Source: Isoetes taiwanensis
Taxonomy: Eukaryota > Streptophyta > Lycopodiopsida > Isoetales > Isoetaceae
Direction: 5' to 3'
NCBI GenBank assembly: GCA_021234155.1
Contig: JAJEKV010000098.1
Coordinates: 735,084-799,083 of the forward strand
Length of the DNA: 64,000 nucleotides
In this document: positions 23,701-34,645 of the stretch, piece after piece
Numbering within the stretch: position 1 is the stretch's first letter
Layout of the letters: every line of letters starts with the position of its first letter
Notes under the pieces: model-generated
What the model was told of the DNA's origin: nothing
Databases searched by the model: none
The model's input: only the letters and a program-made list of their open reading frames with translations
Position numbers and translations under genes: made by a program

Positions 23701-23793
23701 AGCCTCCTGATCTGCAGAATCCGGGAGCGCCCGAATTATACAGGTTAGGGATTGGCAAGAATGCTTAACTCTTCCTGCTCCACGACATCAAGG
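23701..23793. mobile_element. Foldback MITE, copy 4, right part
   Basis: Resumes after the target duplication and ends CTCCACGACATCAAGG, the inverted counterpart of the left end at 18528. The core ATCTGCAGAATCCGGGAGC resembles the core of copy 2. Confidence 0.75.
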
Positions 23794-24940
23794 TAAGATT
23801 ACCTTATTCTACAGGTTTTGGACATGCCATTTGTCATTCTTATCCAGAATAATCCCAGCTTCACGATACCTTACAAATCTTAGTGAAATTTATGCGGTTC
23901 TTGTTTCTTTTCTAGTGTTCATGCTAATAATCCCTTTCTTTTCTTGTATGCAGTTCTTTTTCTTGATTGTTGGAGGTGCTATAAGCTTAAGAAACATGCA
24001 CCAATTGCATAGATACAAATAGAAGCGCCAGACTGGGGGAGGGGGGTGCCCATAATCGGCTCAGTGACCCTAATGGCCCACCCCCATTCAACGGCTAAGA
24101 TCTTCTAAATTTGAATTTCCCCCCTTTTTCATATTTTCTTCTCTCTTAAATAACTTTTTCCACATCAGGCGAATGCAACCAGACAAGTGGCTTTGAAAAA
24201 TAGTTGTTCCAGGCTTACCAACGCATATTTGCTTGCCCTATTCGAGAAGTTAATGTATCTTATTGCTTAATGTATCCCATTGTTTTTGCAGAGCACACAG
24301 GGTCGGAATTTGCAGGGATTTCAGGTATGTGACAAGCTATATGACCCTTTCTATACAGGGATGGATGTAATTGTTTAAAGGAGGTTGCGAGAATTCTAAA
24401 AGGGCTTTGAGTGGGCCGCTTCCGATCTCTTGAACTTTTCTTATTATGCTTATCATGCTTATTATAAGACCTCTGCCACTGAAGTTCTGATCAAGTTTCG
24501 GATTCCATCCTCTATTGATGGGCTTGAGTTTTCATCAGGCAAGCCCTTATAACAAATCCGAGAAGTTAATGTTTCCCATTGCTTACCTTTAAGTTACCAT
24601 TGGAAAATGGGATCTCGTTCCAACTACTCCCTTTCTTTCTATCTGGATTAGCCTGCATGCACACCTATGTCATTCCCTTTGTCTTAAGAGCAGGCATTTG
24701 CACTTTCATGTCGGTAGCATAGCAGAGTTGTTAAGGAAACTAGTTAATCAGATGTTGCAGCCTAATTTAATGCAGTGTATAAGCACAAATCAGGTTCATC
24801 ATTATCTCTTATATTGACATTAGGCTTTTGACTGTCTGTTTGCCTGCAGACTCCTTTCTTCTTAATAGTATTGTATCATGTACTTTATTTCACATCATGT
24901 GCAATGTGCAAGGTTCTTATTTTTTGAACTTTGGTCTTTT
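23794..24940. other. Non-coding, with one possible 33-bp micro-exon
   Basis: No recognised gene. A 33-bp stretch (24292-24324) is bounded by TTTTTGCAG and GTATGTG, matching splice consensus on both sides, and is open in frame, but no partner exon is evident. GAGAAGTTAATGT occurs twice (about 24245 and 24562) with similar surroundings, indicating a diverged short duplication. A hydrophobic 63-codon frame at 23831-24022 has no recognised family. Confidence 0.35.
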
Positions 24941-27392
24941 TACCATCTACATAATAAGATGGGTCAGAGAACATAAAGGGAGGGAAACATACCAAGCCGA
25001 GAAAAAAGTATACCTCAAAATGCCGAGAACAAAGAGAAACGTGAATCTTCAACACCAATAGAATTTGGCTAAGCTCTGAAAAATCAACCGGAAATTCGGA
25101 AAGGGCTCCAAAAAGAAAGGACGGGGAAATCAGAAAAATAGTAGTGCACAAGAGGAAATTGGAATGACGGTTGGGGGAAATACTTGGAAACTTTTATAAA
25201 TGAGGGGGCATCACCGTGACCATGCCCAATTACAAAAGGGATGGACAAAGGTGTTTTAATACACGGAAGTGATGATGGCATTGAATAGAATGGCAAATAA
25301 TAAAGCCCCGGACCTATCTGGGTTAACATTGGAACTACTAAAGAGTGTAGAATACGACAATCGTGAAACAGAAGTGTGAGATATTTTAATGGTATCATAC
25401 ACACGGGACTACCATCAATTGGGCATATATCAGGTGATACCTACACAAGGGGGAGGGAGCGACGAGGAGCAGGGAAATTGAGAACTATAATGGTGAGCTC
25501 CATTTTCAAAATGGTTTGGAAAAGTTCTAGACAACAGCTAGAAAGAGTTGGAGAGGGGGGGGAAATGGGAGAGCACAAGGACAGGCGAGGGTTTAGGCCG
25601 GATCCTCCAACATGAGGACCACTTGGTGATTTTCGAATAATCGTGAGCAGGGAATAGAAGCCAAGGGAAGAAAATAATATCTTTTGCTGTGGATTTTTAG
25701 GAAGCGTTTGACCACAGTCCCAAAGGGAAAAAGCTAATACAGAGGCTCATAGATATCACGAGCACCAAAGGATATGGTAGAGGGGGCAATTGCGAGGTTA
25801 TACTATATTGTGTGGCGAAAATGGAAGAAGAAGGAATAGATAGGTGATTGTGACGCGAGGGGTCAAAGCAGTAATTTATCTCCCACAGTATTTGGGATAT
25901 ACATAGATGCCCTCTGAGGGAATTTATAAGCGAGCAGCAAAAGGGACGAGGCGTAGCCCCTACCTCAGGAACACCAAAAGTATCCCCATCATGCTATATC
26001 TCGGATGACGAGCATGATGGCCACAAAGAACAAAAGGGATGCAGGGTTACTTAAGCGTTAGAAAATTCTGTGAGAAAGCCGGGGTTGGGTTAATCGGAAA
26101 AACAAAATAGTCTTTGGGCAAAAGGGGAGACATAAACCGTTCGAGATACTTGGGCAGAACTAGAAGAATCAACCGGGAATCTGAATGTCACGGGATATGG
26201 CCTTTATGTACGGGAAAAATGGGCCAAAGGAGCTGACATAAAGATTCAAGCGACCATCGGGCTACTACAATATGAAAAATTTTACGCAACAAAAGCGGGG
26301 ATAATAGCTGGGGAAATTAAATGCTACTTGTTCGGTCTGATAGTTACAATAACTACGGCTATATGGTGAGCTTTAGGGGGCGAAGTGTGTGGGAGAAAAA
26401 GTGGGGAGGAAGGATTCTGACAAAATGGCATAGCGAAATTTAAGCGAAACGAATACACACAAACAACAATGTATATGAGACAGGGCAAAAGCAGAGTGGA
26501 AGTAAAGAATGAGGAAAGGACCACAGATATCTATAAAAAAAGGGAGCAATGAAATAGCAAGCTGGCAAACGTGCGATGAAGTCAGTAATACATATCGAAA
26601 CCTTGGTGGTTGGGATGTAATATGGGCGAGAAGTGGGATGAACGGCGACCTCATCCTTTGAAGAGGAATGGAAAAACGAGTAGGCAGACGAGCCATGTTT
26701 TGCATAACCACGGGCCCCAAGACAATGTGGCTTATGGCAGTTTTTAATCGGGGACAACCGAGATAGAACCCATGAGATGTACGGGGCGGAGCATAATAGG
26801 AAAAGCGGAAGAGACACTCTAGCAAGATTGAGAATGGGAAGTCCGCGGTGAGGGGATTGAGAAGGCAGGATGGCGAGGGATAGAGAGAGAAGGATCGAAT
26901 AATGCTTGAGAATCTGTGACAAAGGGGAAGTGGAAGATCAGAATCATATGCTAAATATTCCGGTATATGAAAAGCATGGGAATAAAGTGCGAAAAGAACA
27001 AGTGGGGTCCGCCCCGTTACACATCATATTGACAAAAGAATCCAGAGAACAGGAGGGGACCTGCGAGGAAGGCATGTCGAGATAGCCGCCGACTGAAGAA
27101 GAAGAACCCAAAAGAAAAAGGAGTTTTGTTATGAGCATGAAGAAAGCGCAACATAAACACCTAAAAAAGCTTCGACTCAAAGGCTGATTGATAACGACTG
27201 GCCGTTACTTTATCGCAGATGCGATCCAAGGCGATGTAGGTATTAATAGAGAAAAGTCAAGCCTTGGAAAAGGCTACATTGTAAATCGGCATGATGTGCT
27301 ATTAGCACCCGTAAGAGGCTTCGCCCATGCTATAAGTCCACGGGACTGGTACAAGGGACAATAATGTATCTATCTATCTATCTATCTATCTA
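24941..27392 (+). pseudogene. LINE reverse transcriptase, decayed, with (TATC)n tail
   Basis: A plus-strand non-LTR retrotransposon remnant. Readable in order: NNKAPDLSG (25288-25314, fingers motif), YTRD-type and K-L-R-T-I-M-V-S-S-I-F-K-M-V-W (to about 25515), the basic G-F-R-P segment (about 25590), FAVDF-stop-EAFDHSP (about 25685, catalytic Asp), SPTVFGIYIDAL (about 25880), and a post-catalytic stretch with KFCEKAGVGL (about 26060) and SRYLG (about 26140). Stops and frameshifts are everywhere. The body runs to a (TATC)n tract at 27367-27391, which probably is the 3' tail. The endonuclease part was not found. Minus-strand frames over this stretch are shadows. Confidence 0.7.
27367..27391. 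repeat. (TATC)n microsatellite, probable LINE tail
   Basis: Six TATC units directly after the decayed LINE. Confidence 0.8.
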
Positions 27393-27790
27393 ATAAATTT
27401 AATACGACCGAATGGGCTGAAGCGGTAGATTGATGTCTTCCAGCTACTATTTTTATGTGTTTTCTGTGAAAGCTCTATCTTTATTGCTACAAGCTTTGTA
27501 GCTCAAGTTTGGTTTCGTCACAACATATGTATGGTGAGTTTCTAACAAAGGGTGTGAGCAACCGGTTGGCTTCTGAGCATTGCCATTACTATTTGAGCTT
27601 CGATGTGTGCTCCATTGGTCTTGTACCACTACATCCCTCTGGTTCATAACATGCAAACATGCAGGCTATTTATTATTTATAGATAATGTGGTTACCTTCC
27701 TATGGCTTGCCTGCAAAACAAAAAACTTCTTTATATACCTATCATTACATGTTTGTGTATTGCTGGATAATATTGTTACAGGCACGCTAG
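27393..27790. other. No gene seen
   Basis: Short frames on both strands without a recognised family. A tRNA A-box-like string (GGGCTGAAGCGGTAGA, about 27414) is too far from any B-box to form a tRNA or SINE. Confidence 0.4.
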
Positions 27791-27905
27791 AGGCAACATG
27801 CACCATAGGCATGCATATTTCTTTAATGGGCCTTTGGAGTAATCCAGGTTCGAGGCAACATGCACCATAGGCATGCATATTTCTTTAATGGGCCTTGGAG
27901 TAACC
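27791..27905. repeat. 62-bp tandem duplication
   Basis: AGGCAACATGCACCATAGGC begins at 27791 and again at 27853. Both units end in TGGAGTAA-CC-GGTTC. Confidence 0.85.
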
Positions 27906-27968
27906 CGGTTCAATTCCTGGAGGCCTTCTGCCATTAATAACCATTATATAGCCTAATAATTGTTATAT

Positions 27969-28160
27969 CATATCATTATTATGATCATCATAGTTAAATA
28001 TTATGTGTCATATTATTATGATCATCATAGTTAAATATGTGTTATGGTTGTTCTTTTACCAAGTCTATGATATTATGATCATCATAGTTAAATATGTGTC
28101 ATATTATTATGATCATCATAGTTAAATATGTGTTATGGTTGTTCTTTTACCAAGTCTATG
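27969..28160. repeat. Nested tandem repeat (34-57 bp within 91 bp)
   Basis: ATGATCATCATAGTTAAATA occurs at 27981, 28018, 28075 and 28109. The larger unit from 28018 is repeated at 28109 (91 bp), each ending GGTTGTTCTTTTACCAAGTC. Confidence 0.85.
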
Positions 28161-28235
28161 CATATATGCCATCTTTAGTGCCCAAAGGCCTTTATTAGGG
28201 CCCGAAAGGCCCAATTTTTTTTTTTTTAATATAAC

Positions 28236-28692
28236 AACCAACACATCACTATCATTGACATTAATTAACACAAACCATTGCATCAACACATTTTAAATTA
28301 CAATCCCCTAAACCCCTTTGGTTTGGGTGCATATTCACCACGAGGGGGTTCGTGGAAGTGAGAGCCCAGAAACTTACAATACATGTACAAAATTAACACC
28401 ATTAAGTACATTCTCTCAAACCTTATAGTATTTCACAAACCTCAATATATAGTATACAAAAACGTGTACAGCCATATCCCACAAATGAGGATCGCTATAT
28501 GCACGGTCCAGTTAGGGAATAAAAAGGGCAAAATATGCCCATCAAATGCGACTCGTGCAGGAGTAACCCCGTGTGAATATGCACCCAAACCAAAGGGGGT
28601 TTTAGGGGGATTGTAATTTAAATACGTTGGATGCAATGGTTTGTGTTAATTAATGTCAATGATAGTGATGTGTTGATAGTGATGTGTTGGTT
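28236..28692. mobile_element. Foldback element with about 105-bp inverted arms
   Basis: Left arm 28236-28341 and right arm 28571-28692 are inverted copies. The outermost 18 bp (AACCAACACATCACTATC) are perfect, and the right arm contains an extra GATAGTGATGTGTT. The core of about 230 bp has no coding. The target duplication is unclear. Confidence 0.8.
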
Positions 28693-30556
28693 TATTGCGG
28701 CGGCCAAGGCCCTGTACATTTCTCTTCCCCGGCTCCCCTGTATTTGGCGGACCGAATCAGAAGAAGGGAATACTCTCAGGGCAAAGATTTCTTTCTACTG
28801 ATCCATCTTGTGATAGTGGATGCTGTCGAGTCCAGGAATAAAAGCGAGTTGGGACTATGCTGAGTGCCCAGTGTCTATAGAATACAGATTCATTTTTCAT
28901 AACCACCATGGGATTGCCACTATTGAGCTCGTTCTCCGAGACCTCAAACCCTCAACTTTTTCCATTGATACTCCCCCCAATGGTAGCTAGTGGGCTTTGA
29001 GTCTGGGTGTCTTGGAGATTACCTTATTTGTTCTAATTTTTATTAAATATAAAGAAATTTATTGCAGTGACCTTGCAAATGGACTAAAGACTATGGTACA
29101 TGATGTCCCACTAATTTGAATCTCATTGAAGGAGTGCACGAATATTATTTCTCTTTATAAGACTACACATGTCAAGAAATAATAGTGAGGCACTTTTCTT
29201 TGAATATTCTATAATGCATACTCTACATATAGTATTTGAAAATTTTCCCTTCAAACTAAGTCTTGCATCAAAATCAAATGTTGAAATATACATGTTTTCT
29301 TAACTTTCCAATTCTCCCTCACAACTCCATTGTATTTGCGTTGGAATATCATTGGATGTATCATGGGCACTTTTAGTCCCTCCATTGGCAGCAATGGTTC
29401 AAAAATACCTTTACCATCCGATAATAGAGGTAACTCAGAGTATTAGAAGCTTCAAATAGAAAATAATATAATAAGCATGGTATGCCAATAATATACAAAA
29501 TTTTTAATGAGTTTAAGGCATGCAATGGCCATGGCTGCAGGGATGAGCAAGAACTGCAAATCTCCATTTCTGCCCTCGTTCAACTCAAGACCAAGTGAGA
29601 ACTGAGCCTTGATTCTAGAGCAGAAATGAAGGGAATTACATGGATGAGAGGTGCTAAGGCGCACGTATACCTTCCTTGAGAACTTATATTTGCTTCATAA
29701 ACAAAGAAGCTGTCACTATTTTCTTCCAGATTGCCAGACACATTTTGTTAAAAAATCCCTCGATTTGGAGCTCGAAAAAGATTTGTTATCATAACAGTTA
29801 GAATGTTTAGGGACGGATGAATCCTGGAGAGTTCGTTTGTTGCTGGCCATTTTCATATGCTACCACTTATTACAGAGATTATGCATGAAGTGCTACTTCC
29901 AGCCCTATATCTCCGTATTACAGCAGAGGCAAATGGAATCAAAGATTTAAAATGCCGTGCCATGCAAATAGCTCTACTGATTGGAACTTTTTCATAACCC
30001 CTCTTCGTCCGATGATGGGATTCTGGCAACAAGCATTAAAACCTCATATTCGCCCCCCTTTTCTGATCGGATGCACCATTTTTTTGTTGAATCTAGCCCA
30101 TTTTTTGCATTCGTTCTTGGTTTAAGGCGAGATTTGTGTTCAGTACAAACAGGGTCATGGTTGAATCTGACATTGCGGGTTTGCTAAAAAGGGAGCTTAC
30201 TTATGGTGGAGGACTGAGCAGAATCAAATGGAGTGGAGGAAGAATCTGGGGGGTAATTTAAGCGAAGACAGAGGAATTCGACAGCCAAACTTTTCAAATG
30301 CCAAGGTCATTTAGAAAGGAAGCAAGTAGGTACTCCTCCGCTGCAAGCGAGGCTCATACACTCATCGGGCAGGGGAAATGAAAGGGCCTCATACAGTCTG
30401 TCCCACAAAATCCTCCAATAACGGGCATCTTAAGGCATTGTGCAATAACAGAGCAATCTCAAATCTGATAAGAACAATGGGCCCAAAATAACCAAGAAGA
30501 ACAGAACCAAATATCTCTTCAGAAATCCAAAAAATCTTTGACAAAAACATACGTGA
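28693..30556. other. No gene seen
   Basis: Begins with GCGGCGGCCAAGGC ... ACATTTCTCTTCCC, a string shared with 38519-38553. The rest is AT-rich with short frames of no recognised family. Confidence 0.4.
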
Positions 30557-30739
30557 CTACTCTTGCTTTGCCTCGGATATGGTAGCTGCTCTGCTATCTA
30601 TACACTCCAAGTAATATTCAGGTGCCTGTGGCACACCAAACTTCATGTAGGAAGCTTTGCAGGGCCTGATTGCTGTCGGTGGGCTTTGCAGAGCTGACAC
30701 CACGAATAATTTAGAAAATTTAGTGACACGTGTCATCAT
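30557..30739 (-). CDS. Possible C-terminal exon, unknown protein
   Basis: Minus-strand frame ending in a stop. The peptide tail (KASYMKFGVPQAPEYYLE, then a Ser/Ala/Glu-rich end) looks protein-like. An upstream acceptor is possible at GGTGTCAG (about 30702). No further exons were found, and the nearest host-like gene on the plus strand starts 0.5 kb away. Family not recognised. Confidence 0.25.
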   Translation of the reverse strand: MMTRVTKFSKLFVVSALQSPPTAIRPCKASYMKFGVPQAPEYYLECIDSRAATISEAKQE

Positions 30740-31239
30740 TAACCAAACTATGGAAGCGCCAAACTAGGTGTATGGCCTAGAAGGTGTGAAATTGTACGTG
30801 TGATGTGTGGATTGTTTTAGATTGCGGCTCACTAACGCGAACAAAAATCGCAAACTGAATTACATAGGCAGGAAATACCCTCGTATTTGACACGTCAACC
30901 AATACCGTACAAGAAACAAACGAGCTTCTTCTACATAAGTACTACTAATTTGCATCTTTCTGTATTCAAATCAGATTAGGCATTAGGGTGTTTAAGCTGA
31001 CAACAGTTGATCCAGTTGCTTTTAGCGGTTCCGACCAATGCCCCAGATTTTAAGTTCGCTGGAGATCCAACCCAGTAACTCGCATGAGTCGTATAAGGAT
31101 CTGAATCATGGATTCGAGTTTAAGTTCTTTATCGATTATCTGAGTCCTCAACATCTGGTTTTGCAGAGGGGTAACCCGGGTAAGTATCAGATCTGTACAG
31201 TAGAACTCATGATTAACTAAGTTTGTAAATTGCATTGAC
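30740..31239 (+). other. Upstream region of the coiled-coil gene, possible 5' UTR exon
   Basis: The string CCCGG-GTAAGTATC at about 31175-31188 is a strong splice donor. A matching acceptor (AACATCAG) lies at 31244-31251, just inside the gene. The 72-bp intron this implies is short but possible. The upstream exon does not stay in frame with the gene, so it would be untranslated. Confidence 0.35.
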
Positions 31240-32623
31240 ATGGAACATCAGGAAGGGGAGATTGACATGGAATCTTTATTTGAGGGAATGGACTTGGTAG
31301 TATCAGATTCTCCTCTGCAAGATATCAAATCAGGAGATAGTAAGAAAGATACCCAAATAGAGGAAAATACACCTTCTATTTTACATTCTACACAAGGTGC
31401 AGTTCCGCAGCCTCTTGATGAAGGACTCTTTTGTGGACTTAGTTTCTCTTCCATTGACAATGAGCCTGTCAACAACCCTGCTTCTGAAGGCATGATTCTA
31501 ATCACAGATTCAAGCAGCGCCTTTGAAGAAACTACAAGAAACACTAGGTTGTTGGATAACAGTTTTACAAGCGGGTTGGATGTTAATGTAGAAAGAGATA
31601 GAAAGAATTTAGATATCTTAGCAGCTTATGATGATCTATCTCCAAAATCATCATCTTCAAATTCTTCGTCATTAAATGCCTTTACAAGGCCCGCGTTCCC
31701 TTTGCCAAAATTGGGAGTCCGGAAGAAGAAGAAAGGCCTCAGGATTGGGTATGCGAGAGATGCTGAGGAGTATGAAGAAAATGGGCACATGAAACAATCT
31801 TCACACGGACCTGAGTTGGAAGATGCAAATAAAGATTCTTGGACGCTTGCTGGGTCCAAGCCAGGTCTAACAATCAATGCAGATTTTAGAACCGTAGCAG
31901 TAGTACATAGTGAATTAAGCAACCCAAATGAAGTAGTTGAAATGCCAGATATTGTTACCCAAGTAGAAGCTAACTATGAGCATGAGTCTGGCTCAGATAA
32001 AAATTGTACAATTCAATCAGAGGGTCATGATGGCATGAAAGCAGACATAAGCCATCACCACTGATGAAGCAGCTGTTCAAAACCCAGATAGCAGTGCTGA
32101 AACTGGCGATGTTGATAAGATCGAGTATGGGGATAAAAAGGTGCTGAATGTCAAGTTAGATGCTGATGAAGTTGAACTAAAGCGTGATGACTCAGCAGGC
32201 CAAGCAAGACAGAATATAGATGAGAGACTGAGCGAAGCAATGAATAGGAGATTGCAGATTGCCAAGGCAGAGTTAGATATCAAATTGAAAAATCTCCAAA
32301 CAAAAGCTGCAGAGGCATCTGTTCTGCGCAAATCCTCGGCACAGCTAAGGCGTCAGGCAGCAGAAAAAGTTTCAAATGCATCTGCTCAGAGGAAGGAGTT
32401 GGAATCTGAGCTTCAGGCGGCATGTGAAAGGGACGACTTTGAGACAGCTATCAAATTGAGTGATCAGATACTAGAAGCCGAGAAGGTTATAGAGCAGGCA
32501 GAAGCATCATTAAAAGATGCTGAAATTAGCTGTGACTCAGCATTTTCAACTTTGCAAGAGATTTTGATGGAACAGATAGCTGTTGAGGAAGAGGGAGAGC
32601 ACATGTTTGCAGTACTACAACAG
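31240..32623 (+). CDS. Coiled-coil gene, exon 1 (with frameshift)
   Basis: Frame open 31240-32064, then continues in another frame from about 32048 to the donor at 32624. The overlap of the two frames points to a single-base indel between 32047 and 32064. The UVR-like motif ERDDFETAIKLSDQI lies at about 32427-32471. Confidence 0.6.
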
Positions 32624-33706
32624 GTATAATAGATCCCCCTGTTTTCTCTGCTTTGCCTTTTCTCTTTGGGTGCAGTAGAAAAAAAAGTTGCTAAATGATT
32701 TATCTTTAATTTTCTTATTAAGGATTCTTTCTATATCATTAAGATTTTGCTGCCCGCCAAATTAGGATCGATGGCCATATTACCTTGGTTTGAGAGACCT
32801 CATATATGATATGTGTTCTCGGATGAATGGCATAAGCAATTCTTCACCAAATGGAACTTATTAGTTTACGTTTCATGTTAACAGCAATAATTATATGCAA
32901 GCTTTGTGTAAAATGTGGTTAAAGCTTTGTGTAAAACCTTGATTATTTTGAGGCACACCAGGTTAGGATGTTGTGGTTCATTATGTCTCTTGCCAGAATC
33001 AACTTCTTGCCTTATATCACTCTTGCATTTTTCTAGGGTTGACTCAGATTTACCATCATATTTTAGCTCTGATGCTGTTTCATGGTCCCTACTGGCCAGC
33101 TGTATTTCATGAAGTCAAATATAGTGAGTCCCTTAGGTTAAATGCCCTGTTTAACAATTTAAGCATTTGAAATCAAATAGAAATGTTCCAACATCATATT
33201 TGTCAATAGCATCTCTCCACTGAGGTCTCAAGGATATGGCATTTGAAAAATAGAAGCGCCAGGTCAGAAGGTAAGCCAGTAAAGAAGTCTTGGTTATAAG
33301 ATGCCATAGTCTTGTGGTCTGCAAGTGTAGAAGTGCTAACACTAGTTTTTCCATAAAGTTTTCCACGAGAGTTTTCTTAATTGCCTTTGCATCTCGAGGA
33401 CAATAAATGCCAGCATGGTTGATGGCAAAGCCAAGAACAAAACCTACTGGACATTTTATTTTTGAATCAAAGAAGAAATGCTCTGCGTACTCTATCCATT
33501 GATGCTAATCTCGCATATCAAAGTTTGGGTTTCCTTTGCTGGCAGAGCACTTTCTGACGGCTGCTTGTTTTGCTACAAATTTGTTTTTTTTGGAAGGACA
33601 TGAACTATAGTAGCTGATCAATGATTGAAACTCTTACTATAAAACGTTAAAATGCTCTTATTACAAAAGGTTATTGATTCTTTCTATGCTTGTTTTGATG
33701 TATTAG
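32624..33706 (+). other. Intron 1 of the coiled-coil gene
   Basis: 1083 bp bounded by GTATAATAG and TGATGTATTAG. Contains AATAGAAGCGCCA at about 33248, a string also present at about 24019, and otherwise nothing recognisable. Confidence 0.55.
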
Positions 33707-34393
33707 GAAGCAGAGACAGCAGCTGAAAGGATCACGAAACAAGCTGAAGAGCTAAACAATGAGAAGATTGAGTTTCTTTCAGTCGAGGGCTGACCTTGGA
33801 ATTAAAAGAACAAAGCTTATGGGTGAATTGACCAAGATTGAGGAAGCTAATAGCGAAATTGACAGAATATTAGAGGCATCTACATCTATTGATTTACAGG
33901 AACAAGCTTCGGTTAGTTGAAGAAAAGACATTACTTGAAAATGAGTTGCAAGACTTGCTTGCTCTGGTTAAGCTTAAAGGAAGCCCAAATTATTAAGCAT
34001 GATACATTAATTGCTAATATAGAAGAAAAAAATTAATACAGCAAAAAGCAGGTTTTCGCATAAGAAAAAGTGGATTTTTGCGTTGCAATCTAAAAGCTTT
34101 ATCAATTGAATTAGGAGACCTTGAAATTGAGACCCAGCATATTCAGAGAAGCGAAAAAGTTGAAGGCAGGCTTGTCATGTGCAGAGGAAGAGAGTGTTAT
34201 TCTTAAAGAGATCTGCATCATCTGCACTGCAAAAGTATGTATTTTCAAAGAAGTCCTTCATATGAAGGGCATAGTTCAAACTGCTAAAGACATGAGAGAC
34301 AAAAAGATAAAATTGACAGAAAAGGAAAACCAGGCCTTAAAGGAATCTCAAGACATCAAGCAAGAGATGACAGCTGCAAGGACTATCATGGAG
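33707..34393 (+). pseudogene. Coiled-coil gene, exon 2 (multiple frameshifts)
   Basis: EAETAAERITKQAEEL opens the exon. Single-base shifts follow near 33782, 33905, 33975 and 34030, after which the frame from 34121 to the donor is open. All pieces keep the same Glu/Lys-rich coiled-coil character in the shifted frames. Confidence 0.6.
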
Positions 34394-34645
34394 GTTTGGG
34401 TTTTACTCTGTTCCCTCTGTATTGCATATTTCAATAATGCTGGGAGAATGAGTGATTGCTTTCCTTGGTTGATTTTTACAAACAATGGAATTAGCTAACT
34501 GAACCTTGCATATTTTGGTTAACCAGAAAAGTAGTTTCAGCAATTACTATTTTTTTGCTTCTTTTTTGTTTGATGTGTACGTCAATTATGGGAAAATGCC
34601 TTTTAATTTGTTCCAATTTGCGTTAATTTAGACTATGCTTGACAG
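34394..34645 (+). other. Intron 2 of the coiled-coil gene
   Basis: 252 bp, GTTTGG to GCTTGACAG, T-rich, no other content. Confidence 0.55.

Noticed and set aside
26324-26922. Overlapping minus-strand frames up to 160 codons
   Set aside because: Shadows of the purine-rich sense strand of the decayed LINE.
27410-27925. tRNA-like A-box (GGGCTGAAGCGGTAGA) and B-box (GGTTCAATTCC)
   Set aside because: They are about 480 bp apart with a tandem duplication in between; no cloverleaf and no SINE body could be drawn.
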